Source: Streptomyces sp. NBC_01224
GTDB taxonomy: Bacteria; Actinomycetota; Actinomycetes; Streptomycetales; Streptomycetaceae
Assembly: GCF_036002945.1 (NCBI RefSeq)
Contig: NZ_CP108529.1
Location: forward strand, 6,319,001-6,383,000
Length of the DNA: 64,000 bases
Direction: 5' to 3'
In this document: positions 16,064-23,440 of the stretch, piece after piece
How the letters are laid out: the number at the start of each line of letters is the position of its first letter
Position numbering within the stretch: the stretch's first letter is position 1
Translations under genes and position numbers: made by a program
Notes under the pieces: generated by a model
Database searches by the model: none
What the model was told of the DNA's origin: nothing
Seen by the model: the letters and a program-made list of their open reading frames with translations, nothing else

Positions 16064-16329
16064 CGCGAGGACCGCTCCGCGACGCCGTTGATGGGCAGAG
16101 CCCTACGGAGGGTCGCCCGTCATCCCGCTGCCGCGGGCCGAACTGACGACCATCCCGGGCACCGGCTCCATCGCCCACCTGGAGGAGAACACCGCCGCCA
16201 GGCGGATTGTCCTCACCCAAGAGGATCTATCCGACCTCACCTGACGCGAGGACCGCTCCGCGACGCCGTTGATGGGCAGAGCCCTACGGAGGGTCGCCCG
16301 TCATCCCGCTGCCGCGGGCCGAACTGACG
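15969..16329 (+). repeat. Perfect 180-bp tandem duplication of an AKR gene end
   Basis: 15969-16148 and 16150-16329 are identical as read, separated by one base. The second unit holds an orphan copy of the reductase 3' end including its stop (TGA ending at 16244) and no start. Identity implies a recent event. Confidence 0.95.
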
Positions 16330-16586
16330 CCTGACGGCTACACCGGCTCCGGGCGGCGGGGGACAGGGCAAGGGGGCTTCGCGGCAGGGGGCACCTCCGA
16401 TCGGTGTGCGGTCTGGTTCGCTGACGTGACGTCCCGGAAGGATCACCAGTGGTTGACAGCGGGTCGGCGGGCAAGGAGACGTACACGTGACCGGTGAGCA
16501 GTCCACGCCCAACGCAAAGGGCCCGGCACGGGTGCAGATGCCGCCAACGGACTCAGCGCGCTGGGTGTCCTGGACGACGAGGGTCG

Positions 16587-16883
16587 TCAGCCAGCCGCCT
16601 TGGCGATGATGCGCTCCATCTCCTCTGGGCCGAAGGCCCGCAGAGTCGTGGAACGGACGTTGCCCACCGCACCGAGCTGCAGGAGTGCTGCCGTGGCAGT
16701 TTCGTCGTCGGGCGCCTCGACGATGGCCACGAGGTCGTACGGACCGACGGTCCAGTAGATGCTCAGGAGCTTCGCCCCGAGCTTCTGTACCGCTGACCCG
16801 AAGGCCTCGGCGCGCTTTTCGGTGTCCTTGTAGTTTTGGACCCCTTGATCGGTCCAGCTCAGCAAGGTGACGTACGTCGGCAT
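16587..16883 (-). CDS. GYD domain protein
   Basis: A 98-residue ferredoxin-like-fold protein beginning MPTYVTLLSWTDQGVQNYKD, with the family motif VGPYDLVAIVEAPDDETAT in the middle and an AFGPEEMERII C-terminus. GYD proteins are small, probably oligomeric proteins with no settled function. It stands alone. The preceding 257 nt (16330-16586) hold no gene I can support. Confidence 0.88.
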   Translation of the reverse strand: MPTYVTLLSWTDQGVQNYKDTEKRAEAFGSAVQKLGAKLLSIYWTVGPYDLVAIVEAPDDETATAALLQLGAVGNVRSTTLRAFGPEEMERIIAKAAG

Positions 16884-17121
16884 GTTTTTTCACCTTCACG
16901 AGGAGACGCATCGTGAGGCCAAGCCTGGACATCCGGGCCAGAACCTGCACGAGATACGCACCCGAACGAGCAACACGAGCGACCACAGGCATCGAGGGGC
17001 AGGCCGACATCCACGCCTGACATCAACGACAGCGGACACCAACGGTCGCCGCGGTTCTCTGCGGAGTAGATGCAGTCATACAGCCGTAGCGATCCAGGGC
17101 CGCTGTTTTCCCTCACGAATG

Positions 17122-17205
17122 CATGGAGAGCGTTTCTGAACGCCGCTCGGCGACTCTTCGGATCAGCTCGGCGTTACCCGTTCTCGCAATCACTCGCGTC
17201 AGGAG
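17122..17205 (+). pseudogene. GntR/UTRA fragment
   Basis: Twenty-eight codons read MESVSERRSATLRI, then SSALPVLAITRVRR. This matches the UTRA core of the relic at 9684-9965 (TPRIRSALAVLAITRV) and the UTRA family generally. It has no flanking domain and is on the opposite strand from the other truncated copy. It shows the GntR family has left at least three copies in this zone. A GACATC-type repeat (16998-17035) lies just upstream. Confidence 0.6.
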
Positions 17206-17461
17206 GGGCCTCGGTCCAGCAGCGCCGCAGCCATGAAGCGCGAATGGGGACGTAGCCCACGGTTGGGTCCGGGACTGGCAACGGGGTGCGGTCAGCGGCT
17301 GCGCAAGGCCTCGTCGAGTCGCCGAAGTGCGCGAACCACTCCGCGCGTGTTTTGAAGGGAGCGGGCGGTGGCTCGTCGACATAGCCGAGGGCCGTCTTCC
17401 GGAAAACGGCAAGGGGCTGTGCGTCCGCACAATCAAGCGTCAGGTCGATTCCGGCTGCCAT
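17174..17461 (-). pseudogene. VOC/glyoxalase-like protein, truncated
   Basis: The first ~47 codons (AAGIDLTLDCADAQPLAVF, then KTALGYVDEPPPAPFKTRAEW) match the opening strands of the actinobacterial glyoxalase-like VOC family (usual pattern 'DCADPxxLAxFWxxALGYxxEPPP'). The usual ~80 further residues carrying the second beta-alpha-beta unit are missing and replaced by low-complexity sequence. No ribosome site precedes ATG 17461. Confidence 0.6.
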
Positions 17462-17519
17462 GGGGGACCGTACTGTGCGCCTCTGACAGTCGGGTCATGG
17501 CCGAAGGAGCGGGTATCAG

Positions 17520-17679
17520 CGAATTGTGGTCTGAGCCAGAGTCGGATCGAGGCGACGGTGACGGTGCCGTGGAAAACGTAGGCCCGCTTGTCGTGGCGAG
17601 TAACCACGGCCCGGAAGTTCTTGCTTCCGTTGATGGTCCGCTCGACTTCGTCTGTGGCGATTGTCCACGGGCCCGTCAC
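17520..17679 (-). pseudogene. IS5-family transposase, C-terminal relic
   Basis: The frame reads EVERTINGSKNFRAVVTRHD followed by KRAYVFHGTVTVASIRLWLR, the conserved end of IS5-group (IS427-like) DDE transposases: the E of DDE in 'ERTIN', then RxxxTRxDKRxY and the final IRLWLR. The catalytic N-terminal two thirds is absent. An N-terminal relic of the same IS type lies at 22436-22650. Confidence 0.75.
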
Positions 17680-17761
17680 GATTCAGGCACTTCTGGCGCA
17701 ACGCATTCCGGGCAGGACGTACGGTGTCACCTCACACCCGTACATCCCATGGGGGGATCTC

Positions 17762-18385
17762 ATGTCGAACGGCTACCCGCCGCCGTCCCAGCCCGGTCAG
17801 CAGCCGCCGCCGCAGTGGGGGCAGCAGCCACCGCAGCCGCCGTACCAGCAGTGGCAGCAGACGGGCCCAGGGTGGGGTGGTCCCCCGCAGCCGCCGAAGA
17901 AGTCGAAGACCGGGCTCATCGTGACGCTGTCCGTGCTCGGCGGCCTGGTCCTGCTCGGGGGGTGTGGCGCCCTGGTGGCCGTGGTGGGCAGCGGCTCGAC
18001 GCACGAGAGCAGCGCCACGGGGGAGAGCCCGGTGGATGAGGCGCCCGAGAAGAGCGCACCGGCCGAGAGCGCCCCTGCGGAGAAGCCGGCCGAGAAGGCG
18101 GATGCGGGTCCGGAGGCGGACGTGAAGCTGTCCGGCTGCGAGGTCAACGACGTGACGAATTGGCCGTCCGCGATGGTGAAGATCGAGAACGGGTCGAAAG
18201 AGACATCGAACTACATCATCAGCGTGGAGTTCCTCAACAAGGCGGGGACGCGGGTGGGGGATGCGCTCGCAGCGTCGAACAACGTGGCGGCGGGACAGAA
18301 GGTGGAGACGAAGGCGCAGTCGTTGGACAAGGTGTCGGGTGAGGTGACGTGCAAGGTGACGAAGGTGACTCGGTACGCGTCGTAG
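17762..18385 (+). CDS. Pro/Gln-rich membrane-anchored protein with FxLYD-like extracellular domain
   Basis: A 207-residue protein with a Pro/Gln-rich cytoplasmic N-terminus (about residues 1-45), one TM (GLIVTLSVLGGLVLLGGCGALVAVV), a Glu/Ala/Pro linker, and a C-terminal beta domain (VKLSGCEVNDVTNWPSAMVK, NGSKETSNYIISVEFLN, GEVTCKVTKVTRYAS). That domain resembles FxLYD-type extracellular domains with a Cys pair. ATG 17762 follows GGGGGGA. A strong hairpin terminator follows. The topology is seen; the function is unknown. Confidence 0.85.
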   Translation: MSNGYPPPSQPGQQPPPQWGQQPPQPPYQQWQQTGPGWGGPPQPPKKSKTGLIVTLSVLGGLVLLGGCGALVAVVGSGSTHESSATGESPVDEAPEKSAPAESAPAEKPAEKADAGPEADVKLSGCEVNDVTNWPSAMVKIENGSKETSNYIISVEFLNKAGTRVGDALAASNNVAAGQKVETKAQSLDKVSGEVTCKVTKVTRYAS

Positions 18386-18404
18386 GTAGTCGTCCGAGCG
18401 TGTC

Positions 18405-18438
18405 GACACCCCGTCACCCGGGCGGGTGGCGGGGTGTC
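18405..18438 (+). terminator. Terminator of 17762-18385
   Basis: GACACCCCG and CACCC pair with GGGTG and CGGGGTGTC around a short loop, with one T opposite G; it lies 20 nt after the stop. Confidence 0.85.
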
Positions 18439-18557
18439 TGTCCTACCGCCGTGGCGACCAACGCTGTCCATTCCATGGCCTGGAGACTATGAGTCCGCCG
18501 AGTCTGGCGGCCAGGGGCCCATGACTCTTCTGTCACCGCATCCTGGGGCGCCCTCCC

Positions 18558-18690
18558 GGGGCCGTCTCGGGGCCGTGGAAGGGCGCTCAACGATGACCGA
18601 CGCTGACAACTGCCGACAGCTCAGCAGCAGGTCACGGCGTTGATCGATGACGTGACCGCAGGTCGGGAACCCGGCGTGTCACTTCTTCGG
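18558..18690. repeat. 133-nt dispersed repeat, copy 2
   Basis: Colinear with 13095-13227 (35 of the first 40 bases; GTCACTTCTTCGG at the same +120). Unlike copy 1, no clear tRNA half follows. No gene is seen in 18439-18779. Confidence 0.7.
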
Positions 18691-18779
18691 CTTCTGAGCT
18701 GTTGGTTCGTCGGAATGTGAAGCGTGTGGGGTGGTTGGGGAGCGAAGAGCATATGTGAGTGGCCCGGTGGACCAGGGCT

Positions 18780-19049
18780 TCAGCCACGGGTCATCATGAC
18801 CAGCGCAACGGGCACCGTCACCACTCCACAGATGGCCAGGAACCCGCCAACGCAACGTAGGAAGCCCTCAGGCACCGCACGTGCCTCGGCCTGCTGCCGG
18901 GGACTCTGCTCCAGGCCGTTCACGACGAAGGAACGAATCCGAGCAGCCCCGCTCTTCGTTGCAAAGGTTCCCCCTACCACGATCACCACCAATCCCCAGA
19001 TCAGCAGGAACGGGCCCGGATCGGGCTCAGTTCGACCGGCGAGAGGCAT
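18780..19049 (-). CDS. Small two-TM protein coupled to flavoprotein
   Basis: An 89-residue protein with two hydrophobic segments (PFLLIWGLVVIVVGGTFATK and FLRCVGGFLAICGVVTVPVALVMM) and a hydrophilic middle. A GGAGG ribosome site 8 nt before ATG 19049 lies inside the end of the flavoprotein gene, with which it overlaps by 23 nt. It is probably coexpressed with it. No family is recognised. Confidence 0.75.
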   Translation of the reverse strand: MPLAGRTEPDPGPFLLIWGLVVIVVGGTFATKSGAARIRSFVVNGLEQSPRQQAEARAVPEGFLRCVGGFLAICGVVTVPVALVMMTRG

Positions 19050-19611
19050 CGGTTGCCACCTCCTGGACGGACTCCATGATTGTGGACCACGGCAGCTCTT
19101 GAACTTCTGGGCCCTCGCGAGGTTCATGCAATGGCCAGACGTCAGGGCCGTAGACGAGATCCACGTCGGCCTTCCGCAGTGACTCGATGTGCCCCTGCCA
19201 TGCCGGATGTCTTGCATGAGCTGCGTTGACCCGGGGGAACACCACGACGGGGACGCCGATCGTGCCGAGCGCCTCGCTCACCTGCGTCAGGGCTTGGTTG
19301 TCGGCGATGCCCGTCGCGAGCTTGGCGATGTAGTTCGCACTCGCGGGGGCGACGACGTAGCAGTCGGCGACCGGGTGGGGGCGGGGCTCAGTCGGCAGAC
19401 GAGGTGTGTCCCGCACCGGCAGGCCGGTCAGTGTCTCCAGCCGGTCCAGCTCGCCGTTGGCCCTCAACCATCGGCCGGCATTCGGCGTCAGGGTCACGGC
19501 TACCTGCCAGCCGAGGGCGATGGCCGGCTCCACCAGTCCAGCGCGCAGCGTCTCGATTCCATCGGCTGCCGTACCTACGACTGCCAGCACCCCGCGACTG
19601 CCTGAGCTCAC
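19027..19611 (-). CDS. Flavoprotein (PPC-decarboxylase/Dfp-like fold)
   Basis: A 194-residue Rossmann-like flavoprotein. The N-terminal GVLAVVGTAADGIETLRAGL binds the FMN phosphate in this family. PHPVADCYVVAPASANYIAK carries the 'APAxAN' motif, followed by TGIADNQALTQVSEAL. Start GTG 19611 is chosen by family length; the longer frame to 19776 runs through repeat C and is not plausible. Stand-alone flavoproteins of this type often sit next to GntR regulators in Streptomyces. Here the repeat/operator block lies 41 nt upstream, and GntR remnants are elsewhere in the zone. Confidence 0.85.
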   Translation of the reverse strand: MSSGSRGVLAVVGTAADGIETLRAGLVEPAIALGWQVAVTLTPNAGRWLRANGELDRLETLTGLPVRDTPRLPTEPRPHPVADCYVVAPASANYIAKLATGIADNQALTQVSEALGTIGVPVVVFPRVNAAHARHPAWQGHIESLRKADVDLVYGPDVWPLHEPREGPEVQELPWSTIMESVQEVATDASRRSN

Positions 19612-19651
19612 CGTTCCACCGCCCCGTATCGGTCCGTCCCCAGGGTCAGCA

Positions 19652-19774
19652 GTACAGCAGAGAAGTACAGCAACCACACCGACTACCAACAACCGTGGCT
19701 GATCCCTGCAGCCCGTGCGGCCGGGCCGACAGACCTCAGTGACCGTTGTGCCGATAGTTCGGGACGAGGGGGTC
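19652..19774. repeat. 123-nt dispersed repeat, copy C, in the flavoprotein promoter
   Basis: It contains GTACAGCAG/GTACAGCAACCAC (19652-19677) and ends GTTCGGGACGAGGGGGTC (19757-19774). It is placed immediately upstream of the flavoprotein start, so here it can act as a promoter-operator. Confidence 0.7.
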
Positions 19775-19780
19775 ACAGTT

Positions 19781-19809
19781 GAGCCCCCTCCCTGGTCGTG
19801 AGGGGGCTC
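19781..19809 (-). terminator. Terminator past the FAD-oxidase relic
   Basis: GAGCCCCCTC and its perfect complement around a 9-nt loop, 11 nt beyond the stop of the reverse-strand relic at 19820. Confidence 0.8.
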
Positions 19810-19819
19810 AGCTTGTCGG

Positions 19820-20200
19820 TCAGCGGAACGCGGGCGGGATGCTCTGCTCGTACTGGAAGACGTTGCGGGGATCGTACTTTGCCTTGATCTTGCGCAGCCG
19901 GTCGAAGTCGGATCCCCAGTAGGCGGTTTCCCAGTCCTGCATGCCGACGTTCGGCACGTTGACGTAGGCGCCGTTCACGTAGGGCCGCAGTGCCTGGCTG
20001 AACTCGGCGATCCAGGCCTGGGCCTGCGGGGTCAACTCGTCGCCGCTGTCCGGTACTCCACGGGTCCCCGAGCCGGCACCCGGCTCGGAGTAGAAGAGCG
20101 CATCGCGATGAGGGAACGCCGTGCCACCGCGGGGGCTCTTCCTGACTGCTCCGCCGAAGGCCTGGGTGAAGAAGTTGCTGTCGTCCGTCGGTGCGTCCCG
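19820..20200 (-). pseudogene. FAD-linked oxidase (berberine-bridge type), C-terminal fragment
   Basis: About 125 codons remain of a ~450-residue FAD/FMN oxidase. The BBE domain is clear: GTAFPHRDALFYSE, YVNGAYVNVPNVGMQDW, then AYWGSDFDRLRKIKAKYDPR and NVFQYEQSIPP. The FAD-binding PP-loop half is missing, and the sequence is cut at its 5' side where the YihY gene ends (20211). A deletion fusing the two regions is the simplest explanation. Confidence 0.8.
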
Positions 20201-20210
20201 GCCGTGCCCA

Positions 20211-21083
20211 TCAGCGGTTCGAGTCCTTGATCCGATGATGAGAGACCTGTTCCCGTGCCGTGCGCCACCGTGACCGCGTTTGCTCGACCACCCTGTCCCA
20301 CTGCAGGCGGACCTCATGGTCGGAAGGGCGGTGTCCCTGACGGATCCGGCTGAGCTCGTCTCGTACTTCTCGTCCCAGTGCCGCCGATGCAACGAGGACG
20401 AGCATGGCTGCGAAGAGAGCGGAGATCATCGCGAAGACAGCACCGATCACCCCGTAGCGTGCTGCGGAGGAGTTGAAGAGACGCGGCATGTAGATGGTTG
20501 CGCCCACTGAATAGGCCGCCGTCAGGACGGCGCCGGTGACGCCGAAGGGAAGCAGGTCCGGCCGGCTGATCCGCTTCGCCGACAGGATCCGGCCGCTCCA
20601 GACGAGGAATGCGGCGGTCACCAGTACCCCACACACCGAGGCGGCCAGACCCAGCGCGCCCCCGCCATGGAGCGCGGAGAGCAATGTGTTGACCACTACG
20701 TAGCCGCCGAGAGTGGGGATCCACCACAAGCCGTTGCGCGTGTTGCGCACACTGAGGGGCTTGAGCTCCCATGCCTGTTCGAAGAGTCGCTGTGCGGCTC
20801 GCGCGAAACTCAGCACCGAGATCGTCAGAAACACGACCCCGAAGATGCCCACACTTGCGCTGGTCGCTTCGGCAGGAGAGAACAGCGAGTTGACTGCCGT
20901 GGCGCCTGCTCCGGTGAGGTTGTAGCGACTGATGATCCGCTCTGCGGCGTCGTAGTGCACGAAGTTGCTCAAGACAGCGCCGAGGAGGATGGAGAGCGGG
21001 ACCAATGCCGTCAGGGCGCTGGACGCCAGGGCCATCGAGCGGTCGAAACCCACGATCTTCTGAAACCGGTTGATGACCCGCAA
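20211..21083 (-). CDS. YihY/BrkB-family membrane protein
   Basis: A 290-residue protein with six TM segments, typical of the YihY/virulence factor BrkB family. It opens NRFQKIVGFDRSMALASSALTAL (family signature) and ends in a charged cytoplasmic tail (EVRDELSRIRQGHRPSDHEVRLQW). The only start codon near the family N-terminus is TTG 21083. The frame stays open 30 further codons upstream (RERLVRTLTFWLRPAFA) without ATG or GTG, so the true start is uncertain and the N-terminus may be damaged. Its 3' end touches the truncated oxidase. Confidence 0.78.
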   Translation of the reverse strand: MRVINRFQKIVGFDRSMALASSALTALVPLSILLGAVLSNFVHYDAAERIISRYNLTGAGATAVNSLFSPAEATSASVGIFGVVFLTISVLSFARAAQRLFEQAWELKPLSVRNTRNGLWWIPTLGGYVVVNTLLSALHGGGALGLAASVCGVLVTAAFLVWSGRILSAKRISRPDLLPFGVTGAVLTAAYSVGATIYMPRLFNSSAARYGVIGAVFAMISALFAAMLVLVASAALGREVRDELSRIRQGHRPSDHEVRLQWDRVVEQTRSRWRTAREQVSHHRIKDSNR

Positions 21084-21613
21084 CGCGAAGGCAGGCCGCA
21101 GCCAGAACGTCAGCGTTCTGACGAGGCGCTCTCGATTGATTCCCGTCGTCCTGCCCTCCGTGAAGATCGGGACTTTTGTGGCGACGCGAGCCTAACGGTC
21201 GGTCGCCTGACCGATGAAGGACGACACGAGAAGCAGCACGCCTACCGCACGACATCCCGATGCCTCACATCATCCCGTAGGCCGCTGTACTACGAGAGAT
21301 CGAGGCTGAAAGGGCTGTGAACGAGCCTTGACATGGATCAAGCCGTCGTTCCTGTGGAGGATGTACCGCTGCTGGTGGGGCACCAAGGAAAGCCAGGAGA
21401 CCGTTCTCGCCGTTGAGATCTCCCGCGAAGGCTTCGAGTGGGCGCCGGCACACGGACGGAGAGCTGGACGCCGCCCAACAACTCCTGCCCCCTGAACGGC
21501 CCTGCCCCGTGAGCGACGGGCTCACTTCGTTTGGATCACCGGACTCCGGCCCTGTGTTGTAATCCTCCAAACGGTGCTGGGGGAGGGCCGATGCGAGGTG
21601 AGGGGGACAGGAC
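21084..21613. other. Intergenic region without a supported gene
   Basis: These 530 nt separate the divergent YihY and lipoprotein genes. Its frames have no ribosome sites or recognisable domains, and I find no strong hairpin. It may be degraded coding DNA. Confidence 0.5.
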
Positions 21614-22135
21614 GTGGCTGCTCGGTTTGGCCGTGCCGCTGGGGTGCTCGTGATGGCGGTGACCCTGCCGCTGGCCGGTTGCGACGGTGACGACGGCACC
21701 GGCGGCGGTGGTGGGAGCAAGGAGCGCGCGGCGGCTGCGACCGAGGCCGCCCGGGCCTATCAGCAGGCCTCGGTGGATCAGGATTGGGAGGCCGCCTGCG
21801 AAGCCCGGACCGAACGCCTGCGGCAGAGTTTGGGGGCGGACACTATCGCCGAGTGCGTCGAAATCACTGGTGCGCCCCGGCTCCGCGACCACCCGGATGC
21901 GCGGGTGAGCACCGGTGAGGCGGTCGAGGTCTTGGCCTTCGGTCCGCACCCGGCGGGAATCGGACTGCGGGTGACCTTGGAGTCCGGTACGGCGGCACTC
22001 GGCATGACCATTCACACCGCGCTGCGGCTCGTTCCCGGCGAACGGGGTAGATGGCTCGTCGATCAGGCGGTCAACCTCGCCGAGACCGAGAGCACGGACT
22101 CCAAGGCCGTGCGCGCCGCGCTGGGCCGCAAGTGA
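21614..22135 (+). CDS. Secreted lipoprotein of unknown function
   Basis: A 173-residue lipoprotein: basic n-region, hydrophobic core and lipobox VTLPLAGC, then a Gly/Asp linker (DGDDGTGGGGGS). The domain RAYQQASVDQDWEAACEART, GLRVTLESGTAALGMTIH, GERGRWLVDQAVNL resembles the NTF2-like/'DUF4878-like' fold by pattern only. GTG 21614 is preceded by GAGGGGGA. Its stop overlaps the next start (GTGA), so the two are coupled. Confidence 0.75.
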   Translation: MAARFGRAAGVLVMAVTLPLAGCDGDDGTGGGGGSKERAAAATEAARAYQQASVDQDWEAACEARTERLRQSLGADTIAECVEITGAPRLRDHPDARVSTGEAVEVLAFGPHPAGIGLRVTLESGTAALGMTIHTALRLVPGERGRWLVDQAVNLAETESTDSKAVRAALGRK

Positions 22136-22389
22136 GCCAGGCCGATTCGTTTGGATCGCTCCCGCTGGCCGAGGTTGTCGTTGATGATGTCCATGTGACT
22201 ATCCGCATCAGCGCTCTGATCTCGGCCTTCGGTGTCCTTGCCGGCATGTTGCTGATCGTCGGGGCCGTTCGTGAGTACCGCTCCGGGGCATCGATTCTCT
22301 GGATCGCGGCTGGAGTTGTGATCTTCCTCAGTGCTTTGTACACGCTCGTGCGGGACGTGCGGCGACTTCGCACGGGGCCAACGACCTGA
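22132..22389 (+). CDS. Small two-TM membrane protein
   Basis: An 85-residue protein with TM segments ALISAFGVLAGMLLIVGAV and ASILWIAAGVVIFLSALYTLV and a basic end (RDVRRLRTGPTT). The GTG at 22132 overlaps the lipoprotein stop by 4 nt, which decides the start over an internal GTG at 22195. Function unknown. Confidence 0.65.
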   Translation: MSQADSFGSLPLAEVVVDDVHVTIRISALISAFGVLAGMLLIVGAVREYRSGASILWIAAGVVIFLSALYTLVRDVRRLRTGPTT

Positions 22390-22435
22390 CAAGTGGCACC
22401 GGTCCCTACCGTGTCCTGCGGTCGTTGGTCTGGGT

Positions 22436-22650
22436 ATGCCGTTGACTGACGCGCAGTGGGCGCGGATCGAGCCGCCACTCCCGGACCGGTCATCGAGGCG
22501 GGGCGGCCGGTGGAGGGGGACCACCGCGAGGTGACCGACGCGATCGCTTTCAGGTTCCAGACCGGAACGCAGTGGGTCCACCTGCCGGAGAAGTATGGCA
22601 ACTGGCGAGGCGTCTGCAACCGGCTGCGGATGTGGGCCGTGGCTTTTCAG
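22436..22650 (+). pseudogene. IS5-family transposase, N-terminal relic with frameshift
   Basis: It opens PLTDAQWARIEPPLPDRSSR and RGGRWR in one frame, then continues in another frame as DHREVTDAIAFRFQTGTQWV and HLPEKYGNWRGVCNRLRMWA. This is the classic N-terminus of IS5/IS427-group transposases. The frame breaks at a G-run near 22515, and the DDE catalytic part is missing. Confidence 0.82.
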
Positions 22651-22799
22651 GAGGGGGCCCGCCCCGCTGAAAAGCCTTGGGAGCTCCCGGGACGGGTCCG
22701 GTGCGCCTCTTGACCAGTGTCGAGCCAGAGGGGTGCTGGCTCTGCGACGGGCGGAAGTTACGAGGTACTGGTCACGTAGCACCGCGGTTCCCCGATACG

Positions 22800-22859
22800 G
22801 CCGAAGGGCCGCACCCCAGGGTGTTGGACGCTTTCTGGATATGGGTGCGGTCCTTCGGC
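22800..22859. repeat. Long-looped inverted repeat
   Basis: GCCGAAGGGCCGCACCC and GGGTGCGGTCCTTCGGC pair at 16 of 17 positions across 26 nt. It lies 180 nt upstream of the ESX-like gene and could be a transcription terminator of the region to its left or an RNA hairpin. The rest of 22660-23042 shows no gene. Confidence 0.55.
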
Positions 22860-23042
22860 TTTTACGGTTGGGCGCGACGCTCGTCGCCGGGTGGCACATG
22901 CGCGGGAGCCCTGTGGGGAACCTGTGGTGCTGGGCGTGTCCATGGCAGTCTTCTGCTAACTTCCTGACGGTTGCGACCTGGCCCAACTTCGCTGTCCGGA
23001 AGGTGTGTCGGGGTCGGGGACGCGGGAAACGGGGGAAGGGCC

Positions 23043-23426
23043 ATGACCTCTGCGGAGGGCTACCAGGTCGGGCACAAGGGCATGTCGGGCCAGGCCGGCG
23101 AACTGGACGGTGCCGGCGACGACGTGGGCAAGATCCGCAAGGCCGTCGCCAGCACGATGTGCTACACGCAGGACGCCCTCGGCGGCTCCGACACCGGGCC
23201 CGCGTTCAACGCGTTCGCGACCGCCTGGGAGGCCGAGACCAAGGTCCTCGAAGCGGCCCTGCACGAACTCGCGGACAAGGTCCGCCTCTCCAGCCACGCG
23301 TACCGCGGTTCCGACATCGACGTCCGTACGGGAGTCCACGCCGTCTCCGTCGGCTCGGCGGCCGACGCGGGCGTCAGCACGATGCCGGCCCACGCCCAGC
23401 GCCCGTCCGCGCTGGCCGCCTACTGA
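23043..23426 (+). CDS. ESX/WXG100-like small helical protein
   Basis: A 127-residue, signal-less, mostly helical protein: GYQVGHKGMSGQAGELDGAG (helix 1), then AFNAFATAWEAETKVLEAAL and HELADKVRLSSHAYRGSD (helix 2). The central W-E-A turn and hairpin shape match the ESX/WXG100 superfamily exported by type VII secretion, though the exact WxG is absent. A GGGGGAAGGG ribosome site precedes ATG 23043. It leads a four-gene run with the cysteine-peptidase candidate 14 nt downstream, as in many type VII effector loci where the small partner comes first. Confidence 0.75.
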   Translation: MTSAEGYQVGHKGMSGQAGELDGAGDDVGKIRKAVASTMCYTQDALGGSDTGPAFNAFATAWEAETKVLEAALHELADKVRLSSHAYRGSDIDVRTGVHAVSVGSAADAGVSTMPAHAQRPSALAAY

Positions 23427-23440
23427 CGGGGCACGCGTCC

